Positions 44,029 through 53,835 are shown, counted from the first letter of the stretch. The stretch is DNA of 64,000 nucleotides from an uncultured Eubacteriales bacterium (GCA_900317905.1 ONIN01000005.1:25502-89501), one strand, 5' to 3'. A program made the numbers and translations. Notes: generated by a model from the letters alone, not told the origin.

Positions 44029-44065
44029 AAAGCATTATTATTAGATTTCAAAGGAGGCTCTCCCT

Positions 44066-45664
44066 TTGCAGCAGAGCAAGCAGAACTATCTGCATGGCGC
44101 GGCGATCTTAACGCTGGGCGTCATCATCACCAAGATCCTCGGTGCGATCTATAAGATCCCCCTGGGGAACATCCTCGGGGACGAGGGGTATGCCCACTTC
44201 ATGGTGGCGTATAATATCTATAATGTATTCCTGACCCTCTCCACCGCCGGTCTGCCGGTGGCGCTGTCGCGGATGATCAGCGAGGCGGAGACCCTGAACC
44301 GCCCCATGCAGCTCAAGCGCACCTTCCATGTGGCGCTGGGCGTCTTCGCGGTGATCGGTCTGATCTCCAGCCTCATCATGTATCTGTTCCCCACGGAGCT
44401 GGCTTCCATGATGGACGAGGTGGAGGCTGCTCAGAGCATTCTGGCCATCAGCCCGGCCATGTTCATGGTCTGCATCGTGGCGGCCTACAAGGGTTTCGCC
44501 CAGGGCCAGAGCAACATGACCCCCACCACCGTCTCTCAGGTGCTGGAGGTGCTGGTGAAGACCGTTGTGGGTCTGGTGCTGGCGTGGTACTTTGTCCACA
44601 TCGGCAAGAGCCTGCCGGTGGCCTCCGGCGGCGCCATCTTCGGCGTCACGGCGGGCGGTCTTGTGGCGCTGATCTACATGATCCTCTACAAGCGGCGGCA
44701 CTACCCGGATCAGGTCGTGGCGGATCCCGACGTGCCGGAGAAGCCTAGTCAGATCGTCAAGACTCTATTAAAAATCGGCATCCCCATCACCCTGGGGAGC
44801 TGCGTCCTGAGTCTGATCAACCTCATCGACGCGAAGCTGGTTCTGAACCGGCTGCAGACTGCCGCGGGCTTCAGCTATCTGGACGCGAAGAACCTCTACG
44901 GCATCTACGGCAAGGCCCAGACCCTTTATAATCTGCCTGCCGCCTTCATCGTGCCCTTCACCATCAGCATCATCCCCGCCATCACCGCTTTGGTGGTGCA
45001 GCGGGAGCACAAGGAGGCCAGCGCCGTGGCGGCCTCCAGCCTCCGCGTGGCGGCGCTGCTGTTCTTCCCCATGGGCATCGGGCTTGCGGTGCTGTCGGGG
45101 CCCATCATGCACACCCTCTATCCCACCGGCAACGAAGCCGGGCCGGGACTGCTGCTGATCCTCGGCGTCGCCGCCATTTTCGTGTGTCTGGCGCAGATGA
45201 CCACCGCGCTGCTGCAGGCCACCCGGAACGAGCTCTGGCCGGTGTGGTCCATGATCGCCGCGGGGCTGGTGAAGATCGCGGTGAACTGGATCCTGGTGGG
45301 CAACCCCAACGTGGGCATCTACGGCGCCCCGGTGGGCACTCTTTGCTGCTACATCGTCATGTGCGCCATGAACGTGGTGTTTTTGAAAAAGAAGCTGCGC
45401 GAGCCGCTGCCGGTGCTCCGGTGTCTGATTCGTCCGCTGGTGAGCGCGCTGATCATGGGTGTGGCGGCCTTCGCGGTCTGCAGGGGCCTCATGCTGGTGC
45501 TGGGATCCGGCTGGAAGGGTACTGCCGTTTCCATGCTGGCTGCGGTGGTGATCGCGGTTCTGGTCTACCTGATCGCGGCGGTCCGCACCCACGCGGTCAC
45601 GGCGGAGGATCTCCGTCTGGCCCCCTATGGGGAGAAAATCGCCAAATGGCTGAAGATTCGGTGA
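44066..45664 (+). CDS. MOP-superfamily polysaccharide flippase (SpoVB/MurJ-like)
   Basis: A 532-residue protein with about 14 helices. GAAILTLGVIITKILGAIYKIPLGNILGDEGYAHFMVAYNIYNVFLTLSTAGLPVALSRMISE is the typical N-terminal region of SpoVB-type lipid-linked oligosaccharide flippases. It probably moves a cell-wall precursor across the membrane, in growth or sporulation. TTG 44066 is the start: AAGGAGG lies about ten bases upstream and no ATG fits. Confidence 0.88.
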   Translation: MQQSKQNYLHGAAILTLGVIITKILGAIYKIPLGNILGDEGYAHFMVAYNIYNVFLTLSTAGLPVALSRMISEAETLNRPMQLKRTFHVALGVFAVIGLISSLIMYLFPTELASMMDEVEAAQSILAISPAMFMVCIVAAYKGFAQGQSNMTPTTVSQVLEVLVKTVVGLVLAWYFVHIGKSLPVASGGAIFGVTAGGLVALIYMILYKRRHYPDQVVADPDVPEKPSQIVKTLLKIGIPITLGSCVLSLINLIDAKLVLNRLQTAAGFSYLDAKNLYGIYGKAQTLYNLPAAFIVPFTISIIPAITALVVQREHKEASAVAASSLRVAALLFFPMGIGLAVLSGPIMHTLYPTGNEAGPGLLLILGVAAIFVCLAQMTTALLQATRNELWPVWSMIAAGLVKIAVNWILVGNPNVGIYGAPVGTLCCYIVMCAMNVVFLKKKLREPLPVLRCLIRPLVSALIMGVAAFAVCRGLMLVLGSGWKGTAVSMLAAVVIAVLVYLIAAVRTHAVTAEDLRLAPYGEKIAKWLKIR

Positions 45665-45742
45665 TGAATCTCCGACAAAACGCCGAAAAGATTGATTTTC
45701 AACGGTTTATTTCTGAAAAAGGCTTGCACGGGTGAAGAAAAT

Positions 45743-46537
45743 ATGTTAAGTTTTGTCTGCAAAGAACGGTATACCCTGGCGGACTTTGTGCATTTGATCG
45801 CTTTCCTCCGATCGGAGGAGGGCTGTCCCTGGGATCGGGTGCAGACCCACGAGAGCATTCGCAGGAACTTTATTGAAGAAGCCTACGAGGCGGTGGAGGC
45901 GCTGGATCAGGGAGAGCTGACGCACATGCGCGAGGAGCTGGGCGACGTTCTGATGCAGGTGCTGTTCCACACGGACATCGAGCGCGCCGCCGGACACTTC
46001 GACATCGATGATGTGGCCGACGCCGCCTGCAAGAAGCTGGTCAATCGGCACCCCCACGTCTTCGGCACCCCGGAGCAGAGAGCCGCCGGCCAGGACTGGG
46101 AGGCGGAAAAGCGCCGGGAGCGGGGCCAGACCACCGTGGCCGAGAGTATGGAGAGCGTCTCCAAAGCGCTGCCGGGACTCTGGCAGGCGGAGAAGCTCCA
46201 GAGCAAGGCCGCCAAGGCGGGCTATGACTGGCCGGACACCGAGACCGCGTTCCGAAAGCTGCCGGAGGAGACCGAAGAACTCCGGGAGGCCATCGAATCC
46301 GGCGACACCGACGCCATCGAGGAAGAGCTGGGCGACCTGCTCTTCGCCGCGGTGAAGGTGGGACGCTTCTGCGGCGTCGATCCGGAGCAGGCGATCCGAA
46401 GAAGCTGTGAGAAGTTCATCCGGAGATTCGCAGGCGTGGAGCAGGCGGTTCTGGATGCCGGCAAGCATCTGGAGGACTGTTCTCTGGAGGAAATGCTGAA
46501 TTGTTACCAGAATGTAAAGAATCAAGAAAAGCCTTGA
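45743..46537 (+). CDS. mazG: Nucleoside triphosphate pyrophosphohydrolase MazG
   Basis: A 264-residue tandem MazG protein. The first domain has RSEEGCPWDRVQTHESIRRNFIEEAYEAVEAL and EELGDVLMQVLFH, with the EExxE...ExxD Mg2+ sites; the second has EEELGDLLFAAVKVGRFCGVDPEQA. It removes damaged or non-canonical NTPs. ATG 45743 is the natural domain start though its RBS is weak. The hup promoter overlaps its stop codon. Confidence 0.93.
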   Translation: MLSFVCKERYTLADFVHLIAFLRSEEGCPWDRVQTHESIRRNFIEEAYEAVEALDQGELTHMREELGDVLMQVLFHTDIERAAGHFDIDDVADAACKKLVNRHPHVFGTPEQRAAGQDWEAEKRRERGQTTVAESMESVSKALPGLWQAEKLQSKAAKAGYDWPDTETAFRKLPEETEELREAIESGDTDAIEEELGDLLFAAVKVGRFCGVDPEQAIRRSCEKFIRRFAGVEQAVLDAGKHLEDCSLEEMLNCYQNVKNQEKP

Positions 46538-46562
46538 TTCTGCTGGATTTTTGTGGTATGAT
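46534..46562 (+). promoter_or_regulatory. hup promoter
   Basis: TTGATT (46534-46539), a 17-base spacer and TATGAT (46557-46562). The -35 box contains the mazG stop codon. Confidence 0.75.
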
Positions 46563-46621
46563 TTTTGCATTGCGCAAATTTCAATAATTACGTACAAACA
46601 AGAAAACAGGAGGAAATTACA

Positions 46622-46897
46622 ATGAATAAGGCAGAACTCATCGCCGCCGTTGCTGAGAGCGCTGGTCTCTCCAAGAAGGACAGCGAGAAGGCCGTCAACG
46701 CCACCTTTACCGCCATCACCGAGGCTCTCGAGGCCGGTGAGAAGGTTTCCCTGGTTGGCTTCGGCGCTTTTGATGTGAAGGATCGTCCCGCTCGCGTGGG
46801 CCGCAATCCCCGCACCAAGGAAGAGGTCGAGATCCCCGCTTCCCGCGTTCCCGTGTTCAAGGCCGGCAAGGCGCTGAAGGATACTGTCGCGAAGTAA
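46622..46897 (+). CDS. hup: DNA-binding protein HU
   Basis: A 91-residue nucleoid protein. [29 protein letters not shown] forms the dimerising helices; [43 protein letters not shown] holds the two DNA-clamping arms and the intercalating Pro (in GRNPRT). AGGAGGAAATTACA precedes the ATG. Confidence 0.97.
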   Translation: MNKAELIAAVAESAGLSKKDSEKAVNATFTAITEALEAGEKVSLVGFGAFDVKDRPARVGRNPRTKEEVEIPASRVPVFKAGKALKDTVAK

Positions 46898-46908
46898 GTG
46901 ATTTTCAT

Positions 46909-46940
46909 AACCGCTTCGGGTGTGCCCGGGGCGGTTTTTT
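46909..46940 (+). terminator. hup terminator
   Basis: AACCGC and CGGG pair with CCCG and GCGGTT (46909-46936), then TTTTTT. Confidence 0.85.
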
Positions 46941-46962
46941 CATCGAATCACGGAGGAACACC

Positions 46963-47208
46963 ATGCGTTTGGACAAATATCTGAAGGTCTCCCGCCTGAT
47001 CAAGCGGCGCACCGTGGCCAACGAAGCCTGCGACGGCGGCCACGTCACCGTCAACGGCCGACCAGCCAAGGCTTCTTACGATGTGAAGGTGGGCGATGTA
47101 CTCGCCATCACATTGGGACAGCGCACCCTGAAGGTGGAGGTCGTCGCCGTGGAGGACAACGTCAAAAAGGACGCCGCCGCGGCCATGTACAAAGAGATCG
47201 TCGAATGA
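46963..47208 (+). CDS. rqcP: S4-domain RNA-binding protein RqcP
   Basis: An 81-residue protein that is almost all S4 domain: MRLDKYLKVSRLIKRRTVANEACDGGHVTVNGRPAKASYDVKVGDVLAI. It matches RqcP (YabO), which binds 50S subunits carrying obstructed peptidyl-tRNA and drives alanine-tail addition with RqcH. Hsp15-like function is the alternative. ACGGAGGAACACC precedes the ATG. Two further ribosome-linked genes (48060 and 50643) lie downstream. Confidence 0.88.
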   Translation: MRLDKYLKVSRLIKRRTVANEACDGGHVTVNGRPAKASYDVKVGDVLAITLGQRTLKVEVVAVEDNVKKDAAAAMYKEIVE

Positions 47209-47240
47209 ATCCGCACCAAAAAATCCGGTGCGGATTTTTC
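47208..47240 (+). terminator. rqcP terminator
   Basis: A 10-bp stem (47208-47217 with 47227-47236) overlaps the stop codon and is followed by TTTTT. Confidence 0.8.
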
Positions 47241-47262
47241 TGTTCGATTGTCGAATCTTCCG

Positions 47263-47291
47263 TTGACAGGCCGGGGCCGGTTGATTATAAT
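47263..47291 (+). promoter_or_regulatory. Promoter of the CMK-like kinase gene
   Basis: A perfect TTGACA (47263-47268), a 17-base spacer and a perfect TATAAT (47286-47291). Confidence 0.85.
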
Positions 47292-47326
47292 AAAATTAGA
47301 ATCAATGGGTGAATGGAGGGATTCCA

Positions 47327-47938
47327 ATGGCAAACAATTACATCATCACCATCGGACGCGAGCACGGCAGCGGCGGACGCTATCTGGGCGAGGAGCTGAG
47401 CCGGGAGCTGGGCATCAAGTGCTATGATTCGGAGCTGATCTCCGAGGTGGCGCAGCGCAGCGGCTTTGCGGAGAATTTCATCCAGAACCATGAGGAGCAC
47501 CGTCCCCAGAGCTTCCTGTATTCGCTGGTCACCGGCGGAGCGGCCATCGTGGGGGATCAGCCGGTCAGCGTGCAGATCTTCCAGGTCCAGTCGGAGGCCA
47601 TCCGCGCCATCGCCGCCAGAGAGAGCGCCGTCATCATCGGCCGCTGCGCCAACTACGTTCTGAGAGAAGAGAACGTGGTCAAGGTGAACATTTTCGTCCA
47701 CGCGCCCATGTTCGCCAGAGTTGCCAGAGTCAGCGAGCGGGACAACATGGATGCCGCTGCGGCAGAGAAGGCCATCCGGCTCAAGGACAAGGAGCGCCAG
47801 GCCTATTATAACTTCTTCACCGGTGAGCGCTGGGGCGACGCCAAGGATTACGACCTCTGCGTCGACACCTCCAAGCTGGGCATCCCCGGTACCGTGCAGC
47901 TGGTGAAGGAATATCTGAAGCTCCGCGAGATCGTGTGA
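47327..47938 (+). CDS. Cytidylate kinase-like family protein
   Basis: A 203-residue P-loop kinase. ITIGREHGSGGRYLGEELSRELGIKCYDSELI is the variant Walker A of the cytidylate-kinase-like family, and IIGRCANYVLR and RVARVSERDNM are later nucleotide-site elements. It differs from true Cmk, which has GPSGSGKS, so the substrate is uncertain. It has its own strong promoter and terminator. Confidence 0.8.
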   Translation: MANNYIITIGREHGSGGRYLGEELSRELGIKCYDSELISEVAQRSGFAENFIQNHEEHRPQSFLYSLVTGGAAIVGDQPVSVQIFQVQSEAIRAIAARESAVIIGRCANYVLREENVVKVNIFVHAPMFARVARVSERDNMDAAAAEKAIRLKDKERQAYYNFFTGERWGDAKDYDLCVDTSKLGIPGTVQLVKEYLKLREIV

Positions 47939-47960
47939 AGCGATTGCATCTAAATTCCAC

Positions 47961-47994
47961 ATCCCCTTATCCGCCGGATAAGGGGATTTCTTTG
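47961..47994 (+). terminator. Terminator of the CMK-like gene
   Basis: A perfect 12-bp stem (47961-47972 with 47976-47987) and T-rich tail. Confidence 0.85.
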
Positions 47995-48059
47995 CCTTGT
48001 GGAAATTGCTTCGGATCTGTGTTATACTGCTTCTGCAACCAAAATCAGGAGGCTGTTTC

Positions 48060-50624
48060 ATGGAAACAACCAATCAAAATAGAAGAAGGCTGGTGCTGGG
48101 CGTCCTTGCCCACGTGGACGCGGGAAAAACCACGCTCTCCGAGGCCATGCTCTATCGCGCCGGGGCGGTGCGGGAGCTGGGCAGAGTGGATCACGGCGAC
48201 GCCCATCTGGATCCCCATGCCCTGGAGCGGCAGCGGGGCATCACGATCTTCTCCCACATGGCGAGACTCAGCCTGCCGGGCTGCGACGTGACCCTTTTGG
48301 ACACCCCGGGCCACGTGGATTTCTCCGCCGCCATGGAGCGCACTTTGCAGGTGCTGGACGCAGCTGTGCTGGTCATCAGCGGCCCGGACGGGGTGCAGGC
48401 CCACACCGAGACCCTCTGGCGGCTGCTGAAGCGCTACCGGGTGCCGACCTTCGTGTTCGTCACCAAAATGGACCTCTCCCAAAGAGGGAAGCAGGAGATC
48501 CTTTCCGAATTGCAGACCCTGGACCCCGGCCTCACGGACTTCACCAGTGGGCCGGACGCGATCTGGGAGGCAGCCGCCATGACCGACGAGGCCGCCCTGG
48601 AGCAGTTTGCCGCCGACGGCAGCCTTTTGGACGAGACGATCCGGGACTTGATCCATAGACGCAGGGTCTACCCCTGCTGGTTCGGCTCCGGTTTGAAGCT
48701 GGAGGGCGTGGACGAGTTTCTCACAGGCCTCGACCGCTTCGCGCCGCGGCCGGAATATCCGGAGGCGTTTTCCGCCCAGGTCTACCAGATCATCCACGAC
48801 GAGCAAAACGTGCGCCTCTCCTGCATGAAGCTCACCGGCGGCAGTCTGAAGGTGCGCGGCGCCGTTTCCTACACCCTGCCGGACGGCGAGGCCCTCACCG
48901 AGAAGGCGGCGGCTATCCGGCTCTACTCCGGCGCGAAGTTCGAAGCCGCCACCGAAGCCCCGGCGGGCAGTATCGTCGCCGTCCAGGGACTCACGAAAAC
49001 CTGGCCCGGCCAGTCCATCGGTCAGGTGGGCAGCGCGGCCCCGCCGGTGCTGGAGCCCACCATGGACTACCGGATCCTGCCGCCCCAGGGTATGGACGCC
49101 CGCACCCTGCTGCCGAAGCTCCGGGAGCTGGAGGAGGAAGACCCCCAGCTGCGGCTTCGCTGGGACGAGCATCTCAGAGAGATCCGGGTGCAGCTCATGG
49201 GCGCGGTGCAGATCGAGGTGCTCCAGGCGCTGATCCGTGACCGCTTCGACGCCGACGTGCGGGTGGACGCGGGCCGCACTCTGTATCAGGAGACCATCAC
49301 GAACACCGTGGAGGGCGTGGGCCATTTCGAGCCCCTGCGCCACTACGCTGAGGTGCACGTGCTGCTGGAGCCCGCCGAGCGGGGCAGCGGTCTGACCTTC
49401 GCCACCACCTGCAGCGAGGATGCATTGGACCGCAACTGGCAGCGGCTGATCCTCGGGATGCTGGCGGCCAAGCAGCACCGGGGCGTCCTCACCGGCGCGC
49501 CGCTGACGGATGTGAAGATCACCCTGATCGCCGGAAAGGCCCACCCCAAGCACACCGAGGGCGGCGACTTCCTCCAGGCTGCCTCCAGAGCCGTGCGCCA
49601 CGGACTCATGCAGGCGGAGAGCGTGCTTTTGGAGCCGCAGTACGCCTTTCGTCTGGCGGTTCCACCGGAGCAGATCGGCAGAGCCATCAGCGACATTCGC
49701 GCCAAAAACGGCCGCTTCACCGGCCCGGAGCCGGAGGGGGACTTGAGCGTCATTTCCGGCACGGCACCGGTTTCCCAATTGCGGGACTACACCGCCGAGG
49801 TGGCCGCCTATTCCAGAGGCCGCGGCAGATTGACGCTGCTGCCCGGCGGCTATGATCTCTGCCACAATCAGGAACAGGTGCTTGCCGCATCCGATTACGA
49901 CCCCGAGCGGGACACGGAAAACCCCGCGGATTCCGTTTTCTGCGCCCACGGGGCCGGCACGGTGATCCCCTGGGATCAGGTGCGGGATTATATGCACATC
50001 GACACCGGCTTCGGCAGGGAGAAAACTCCGCCGCCGCCCGCGCCCAGGATGTTCCGACGGAATCTGGATCTGGACGACCGGGTGCTGGAGGAGATCATGC
50101 AGCGGGAGTTCGGCCCCATCCGCAGGAAGGAGTACCGCGCCCCGGTGGTGAACGCCGCCGAGGATCCGGCGGAGCTGCTCCATCGGGGCAAGCAGCGGAT
50201 CATCGTGGATGGCTACAATGTGATCTTCGCCTGGGACGAGCTGAAAACTCTGGCAAGGGACGATCTGGATCTGGCCCGGCAGCGGCTGCTGGACGTGCTC
50301 AGCAATTTCGCGGGCTTTGTCCAGTGCGAGCTGGTCTTGGTGTTCGACGGCTACCGGGTGGCCAACAACCGTGGCGAGAAGTCTGACTACCACAACATCC
50401 ACGTGGTCTATACCAAAGAGCACGAGACCGCCGACGCCTACATCGAGAAGCTGGCCAACGACATCGGCAAAAATGAGCGTGTCCGGGTGGTCACCTCCGA
50501 CAGCCTCATCCAGCTCTCCGCCCTGCGCTCCGGCGTCCTGCGCACCTCGGCCAGAGAATTTCGAAACGAGGTCCGCCAGACCGAGGAGCGGATCGAACAG
50601 GCGATCCGGGATCTGAACGGATAA
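48060..50624 (+). CDS. Tet(M)-like translational GTPase fused to a C-terminal NYN (Rae1/YacP-like) RNase domain
   Basis: An 854-residue protein. Residues 1 to about 640 follow ribosomal protection proteins and EF-G: G1 AHVDAGKTT (17-25), G2 QRGIT (58-62), G3 DTPGH (81-85), G4 TKMD (135-138, T replacing the usual N), then domains II-V. Residues ~712-854 form a NYN/PIN domain as in YacP/Rae1, the ribosome A-site mRNA endonuclease: VDGYN with D717, VFDGY with D763, ETADAYIE with D792 and VTSD with D814, the expected acidic cluster. The GTPase part could dock on the ribosome and place the nuclease at the A site; this is inference. CAGGAGG precedes ATG 48060. ylmH follows after 18 bases. A plain tetracycline-resistance role is less likely. 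Confidence 0.85.
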   Translation: METTNQNRRRLVLGVLAHVDAGKTTLSEAMLYRAGAVRELGRVDHGDAHLDPHALERQRGITIFSHMARLSLPGCDVTLLDTPGHVDFSAAMERTLQVLDAAVLVISGPDGVQAHTETLWRLLKRYRVPTFVFVTKMDLSQRGKQEILSELQTLDPGLTDFTSGPDAIWEAAAMTDEAALEQFAADGSLLDETIRDLIHRRRVYPCWFGSGLKLEGVDEFLTGLDRFAPRPEYPEAFSAQVYQIIHDEQNVRLSCMKLTGGSLKVRGAVSYTLPDGEALTEKAAAIRLYSGAKFEAATEAPAGSIVAVQGLTKTWPGQSIGQVGSAAPPVLEPTMDYRILPPQGMDARTLLPKLRELEEEDPQLRLRWDEHLREIRVQLMGAVQIEVLQALIRDRFDADVRVDAGRTLYQETITNTVEGVGHFEPLRHYAEVHVLLEPAERGSGLTFATTCSEDALDRNWQRLILGMLAAKQHRGVLTGAPLTDVKITLIAGKAHPKHTEGGDFLQAASRAVRHGLMQAESVLLEPQYAFRLAVPPEQIGRAISDIRAKNGRFTGPEPEGDLSVISGTAPVSQLRDYTAEVAAYSRGRGRLTLLPGGYDLCHNQEQVLAASDYDPERDTENPADSVFCAHGAGTVIPWDQVRDYMHIDTGFGREKTPPPPAPRMFRRNLDLDDRVLEEIMQREFGPIRRKEYRAPVVNAAEDPAELLHRGKQRIIVDGYNVIFAWDELKTLARDDLDLARQRLLDVLSNFAGFVQCELVLVFDGYRVANNRGEKSDYHNIHVVYTKEHETADAYIEKLANDIGKNERVRVVTSDSLIQLSALRSGVLRTSAREFRNEVRQTEERIEQAIRDLNG

Positions 50625-50642
50625 TCAGGATTGGAGAACCCT

Positions 50643-51383
50643 ATGAACGAAGAACTCATCCGCCGGGCGGAGGATCTGGCGCGGCGGTGCGAAAAATCCG
50701 GCAGCGTGACCCACAGTGTCTTTCTCACGCCGGCGGAGCAGTACGCCCTGAACCAGTGGCGGCCCGCCGCGGACTGCACGGTATTGTTCCACGGCGGTGT
50801 GGAAAACGCTGAGCGGGCGGCGGCCTTTTTCCTGCCGGACTGGATGGATCCGGAGGACTTCGACCCTTCTGAGACCATCCGCTGCGTGAAGGTGACGGCC
50901 CACTTTGGCACCCCCGGTCACCGGGACTATCTGGGCTCCCTGATGGGCCTGGGCGTCCGGCGGGAGTGGCTGGGCGACATTTTGATCCGGGACAGCGTGG
51001 CCCATGTCCTCTGTCTGCACACCGTGGAGCGGGAGATCCTGACGCTGGAGAAGGTGGGGCGCTGCGGCGTGAAAACCGCCTCGGTGCCGCTCTCGGAGAT
51101 CCCCGCACCGGAGCGGAAGGTGCGGCCGGTGAGCTTCACGGTGCAGTCGGTGCGATTCGACGCGGTGCTGGCGGGGCTGTTCCACCTCTCCAGAACGGCG
51201 GCCGCCGACCACATCCGAGCCGGGGACGCCAGCCTGAACTATTCCGAGTGCCTGCGGCCCGACGCCCCCGTGGAGCCCGGTGACGTGCTGAGCCTCCGCG
51301 GCTACGGCAAGGCCCGGGTCACCGAGCTGGGCGGCCAGTCGAGAAAGGGCAGGCAGTTTCTCACCGGAGAGGTCTACTGCTGA
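50643..51383 (+). CDS. ylmH: YlmH-family S4-domain RNA-binding protein
   Basis: A 246-residue protein. The N-terminal domain has SVFLTPAEQYAL and AAFFLPDW, the middle RNP-like domain GHRDYLGSLMGLGVRREWLGDILI, and the C-terminal S4 domain SVRFDAVLAGLFHLSRTAAADHIRAGDASLNYSECLRPDAPVEPGDVLSLRGYGKARV. YlmH binds 50S subunits and has been linked to ribosome-associated quality control in Bacillus. Here it is co-transcribed with the GTPase-RNase fusion rather than with the division genes it usually accompanies. Confidence 0.87.
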   Translation: MNEELIRRAEDLARRCEKSGSVTHSVFLTPAEQYALNQWRPAADCTVLFHGGVENAERAAAFFLPDWMDPEDFDPSETIRCVKVTAHFGTPGHRDYLGSLMGLGVRREWLGDILIRDSVAHVLCLHTVEREILTLEKVGRCGVKTASVPLSEIPAPERKVRPVSFTVQSVRFDAVLAGLFHLSRTAAADHIRAGDASLNYSECLRPDAPVEPGDVLSLRGYGKARVTELGGQSRKGRQFLTGEVYC

Positions 51384-51396
51384 GTTTCGACACCCT

Positions 51397-51430
51397 TCGC
51401 CGGAGGGAAAGCACCTCCGGCGATTCTTTC
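51397..51430 (+). terminator. Terminator of the GTPase-RNase/ylmH operon
   Basis: A 10-bp stem TCGCCGGAGG/CCTCCGGCGA (51397-51423) followed by TTCTTTC. Confidence 0.75.
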
Positions 51431-51437
51431 ACACTGG

Positions 51438-51456
51438 TTTGTCGAATTTTGTCGAA
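51438..51456 (+). promoter_or_regulatory. Tandem Spo0A boxes
   Basis: TTTGTCGAA at 51438-51446 and again at 51448-51456, spaced ten bases (one helical turn), match the Spo0A box TTTGTCRAA. They lie about 250 bases upstream of spo0A and suggest autoregulation. Confidence 0.75.
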
Positions 51457-51701
51457 AATAAGTTTACATAAAATTATGGTGAATCTTGTCTAAACTGCCA
51501 GCTTTATGCCAAATCTGACAGAAAAAGCTGGAACGCTCTGGTTTTACGTCGAATTATGTAAACAAAAAGTGAGACCGTTTCGCGCTGATTCGCGTTGATT
51601 TCCCACGGTCTGTATGCTAAATTATCCATGGAACAGCGGTGAATCTGCGAAAATAGACACAAGTGGCGCCGCGAACGATACTTTCTGCGGAGGAATTAAT
51701 T

Positions 51702-52484
51702 ATGACAACCAAAATCAAGGTACTCCTGGCGGACACCAATGAAGAATTTCGGACTCTGCTGGGGAGTCTGATCGACGCGGAGCCGGATCTGGAAATCGTG
51801 GGCAGTGCCGAAAACGGTGAGCAGGCGCTCCAACTGGTGCGGGAGCTGGATCCCGACGTGCTGGTGACGGACGTGATCCTGCCGAAAATGGATGGTCTCG
51901 CGGTGCTGCAGCGGCTGCAGAGCGCCGGCGCCCGCACGCGGACGGTGGTGGTCTCCGGGTTCTATACCCAGCAGGTGCTCACCGAGGCCTCGGAGCTGGG
52001 CGCGGCGTTTTTCCTGCCGAAGCCCTGTTCGCCGGAGCTGCTGCTGAATCGCATCCGCCAGGCCACCCAGTCCAGACCCGCGCAATTCCCGACGTTCCCG
52101 GTGCAGGAGCTGCCACAGGAGCCCAGCCTGGAGTCGCAGGTCACGGAGATCATCCACGAGATCGGCGTCCCGGCTCACATCAAGGGCTACCAGTATCTGC
52201 GGGAGGCCATCATCCTCACCATCAACGATATGGAGATCATCAACGCCGTCACCAAGGCGCTTTATCCCGCGGTGGCGAAGCGGTTCAACACCACCCCCAG
52301 CCGGGTGGAGCGGGCCATCCGCCATGCCATCGAGGTCGCCTGGGACCGAGGCGACATCGAGGTTTTGCAGAAGTACTTCGGCTACACGGTCTCCAACGCC
52401 AAGGGAAAGCCGACGAATTCGGAATTCATTGCGATGATCGCGGACGCCCTCACCCTCCAGAGAAAGCAGACCACCAGAGTGTGA
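51702..52484 (+). CDS. spo0A: Sporulation master regulator Spo0A
   Basis: A 260-residue response regulator. The receiver domain has the phosphoryl-accepting D57 in [11 protein letters not shown] and K107-region PKPCSPE. The C-terminal sigma-like DNA-binding domain contains [43 protein letters not shown] and the [21 protein letters not shown] end. The acidic pair at the Mg2+ site reads ADT (D11, T12) instead of ADD, an oddity. GGAGGAATTAATT precedes ATG 51702. It indicates a sporulating lineage. Confidence 0.95.
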   Translation: MTTKIKVLLADTNEEFRTLLGSLIDAEPDLEIVGSAENGEQALQLVRELDPDVLVTDVILPKMDGLAVLQRLQSAGARTRTVVVSGFYTQQVLTEASELGAAFFLPKPCSPELLLNRIRQATQSRPAQFPTFPVQELPQEPSLESQVTEIIHEIGVPAHIKGYQYLREAIILTINDMEIINAVTKALYPAVAKRFNTTPSRVERAIRHAIEVAWDRGDIEVLQKYFGYTVSNAKGKPTNSEFIAMIADALTLQRKQTTRV

Positions 52485-52550
52485 AGGTATTGTAAATCAA
52501 CTGGTTTGCGAATGGAATCGAAGCCGATCCAATTGGATTGCAGATAGGAA

Positions 52551-52582
52551 AAAAGGGCAGGAAGAATCCTGCCCTTTTCTGT
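52551..52582 (+). terminator. Bidirectional terminator (spo0A / rpoD)
   Basis: A perfect 12-bp stem (52551-52562 with 52567-52578) with A- and T-rich flanks. Confidence 0.9.
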
Positions 52583-52629
52583 TTTGCGGATATCGCACGC
52601 GTTTGCTCTGTGGGGCAAGCGCTGCTGGA

Positions 52630-53831
<1,202 letters not shown>

Positions 53832-53835
<4 letters not shown>

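Larger units (their letters stand above)
51384..51701 (+). other. spo0A upstream region
   Basis: A 318-base AT-richer gap. It contains the ylmH terminator, tandem Spo0A boxes, and GTTTACATAA (51462-51471) with its inverted counterpart TTATGTAAAC (51554-51563), a third possible Spo0A half-site ACGTCGAA (51546-51553), and the spo0A RBS. I could not identify a convincing sigma-A or sigma-H promoter. Confidence 0.6.

Noticed and set aside
48045-50423. 792-codon minus-strand frame opposite the GTPase-RNase gene
   Set aside because: Antisense to a gene with intact motifs from end to end; composition typical of GC-rich shadows.
48060-50624. Acquired tetracycline-resistance gene
   Set aside because: Base composition matches its neighbours, no mobile element is near, and the NYN fusion points to a chromosomal housekeeping role.
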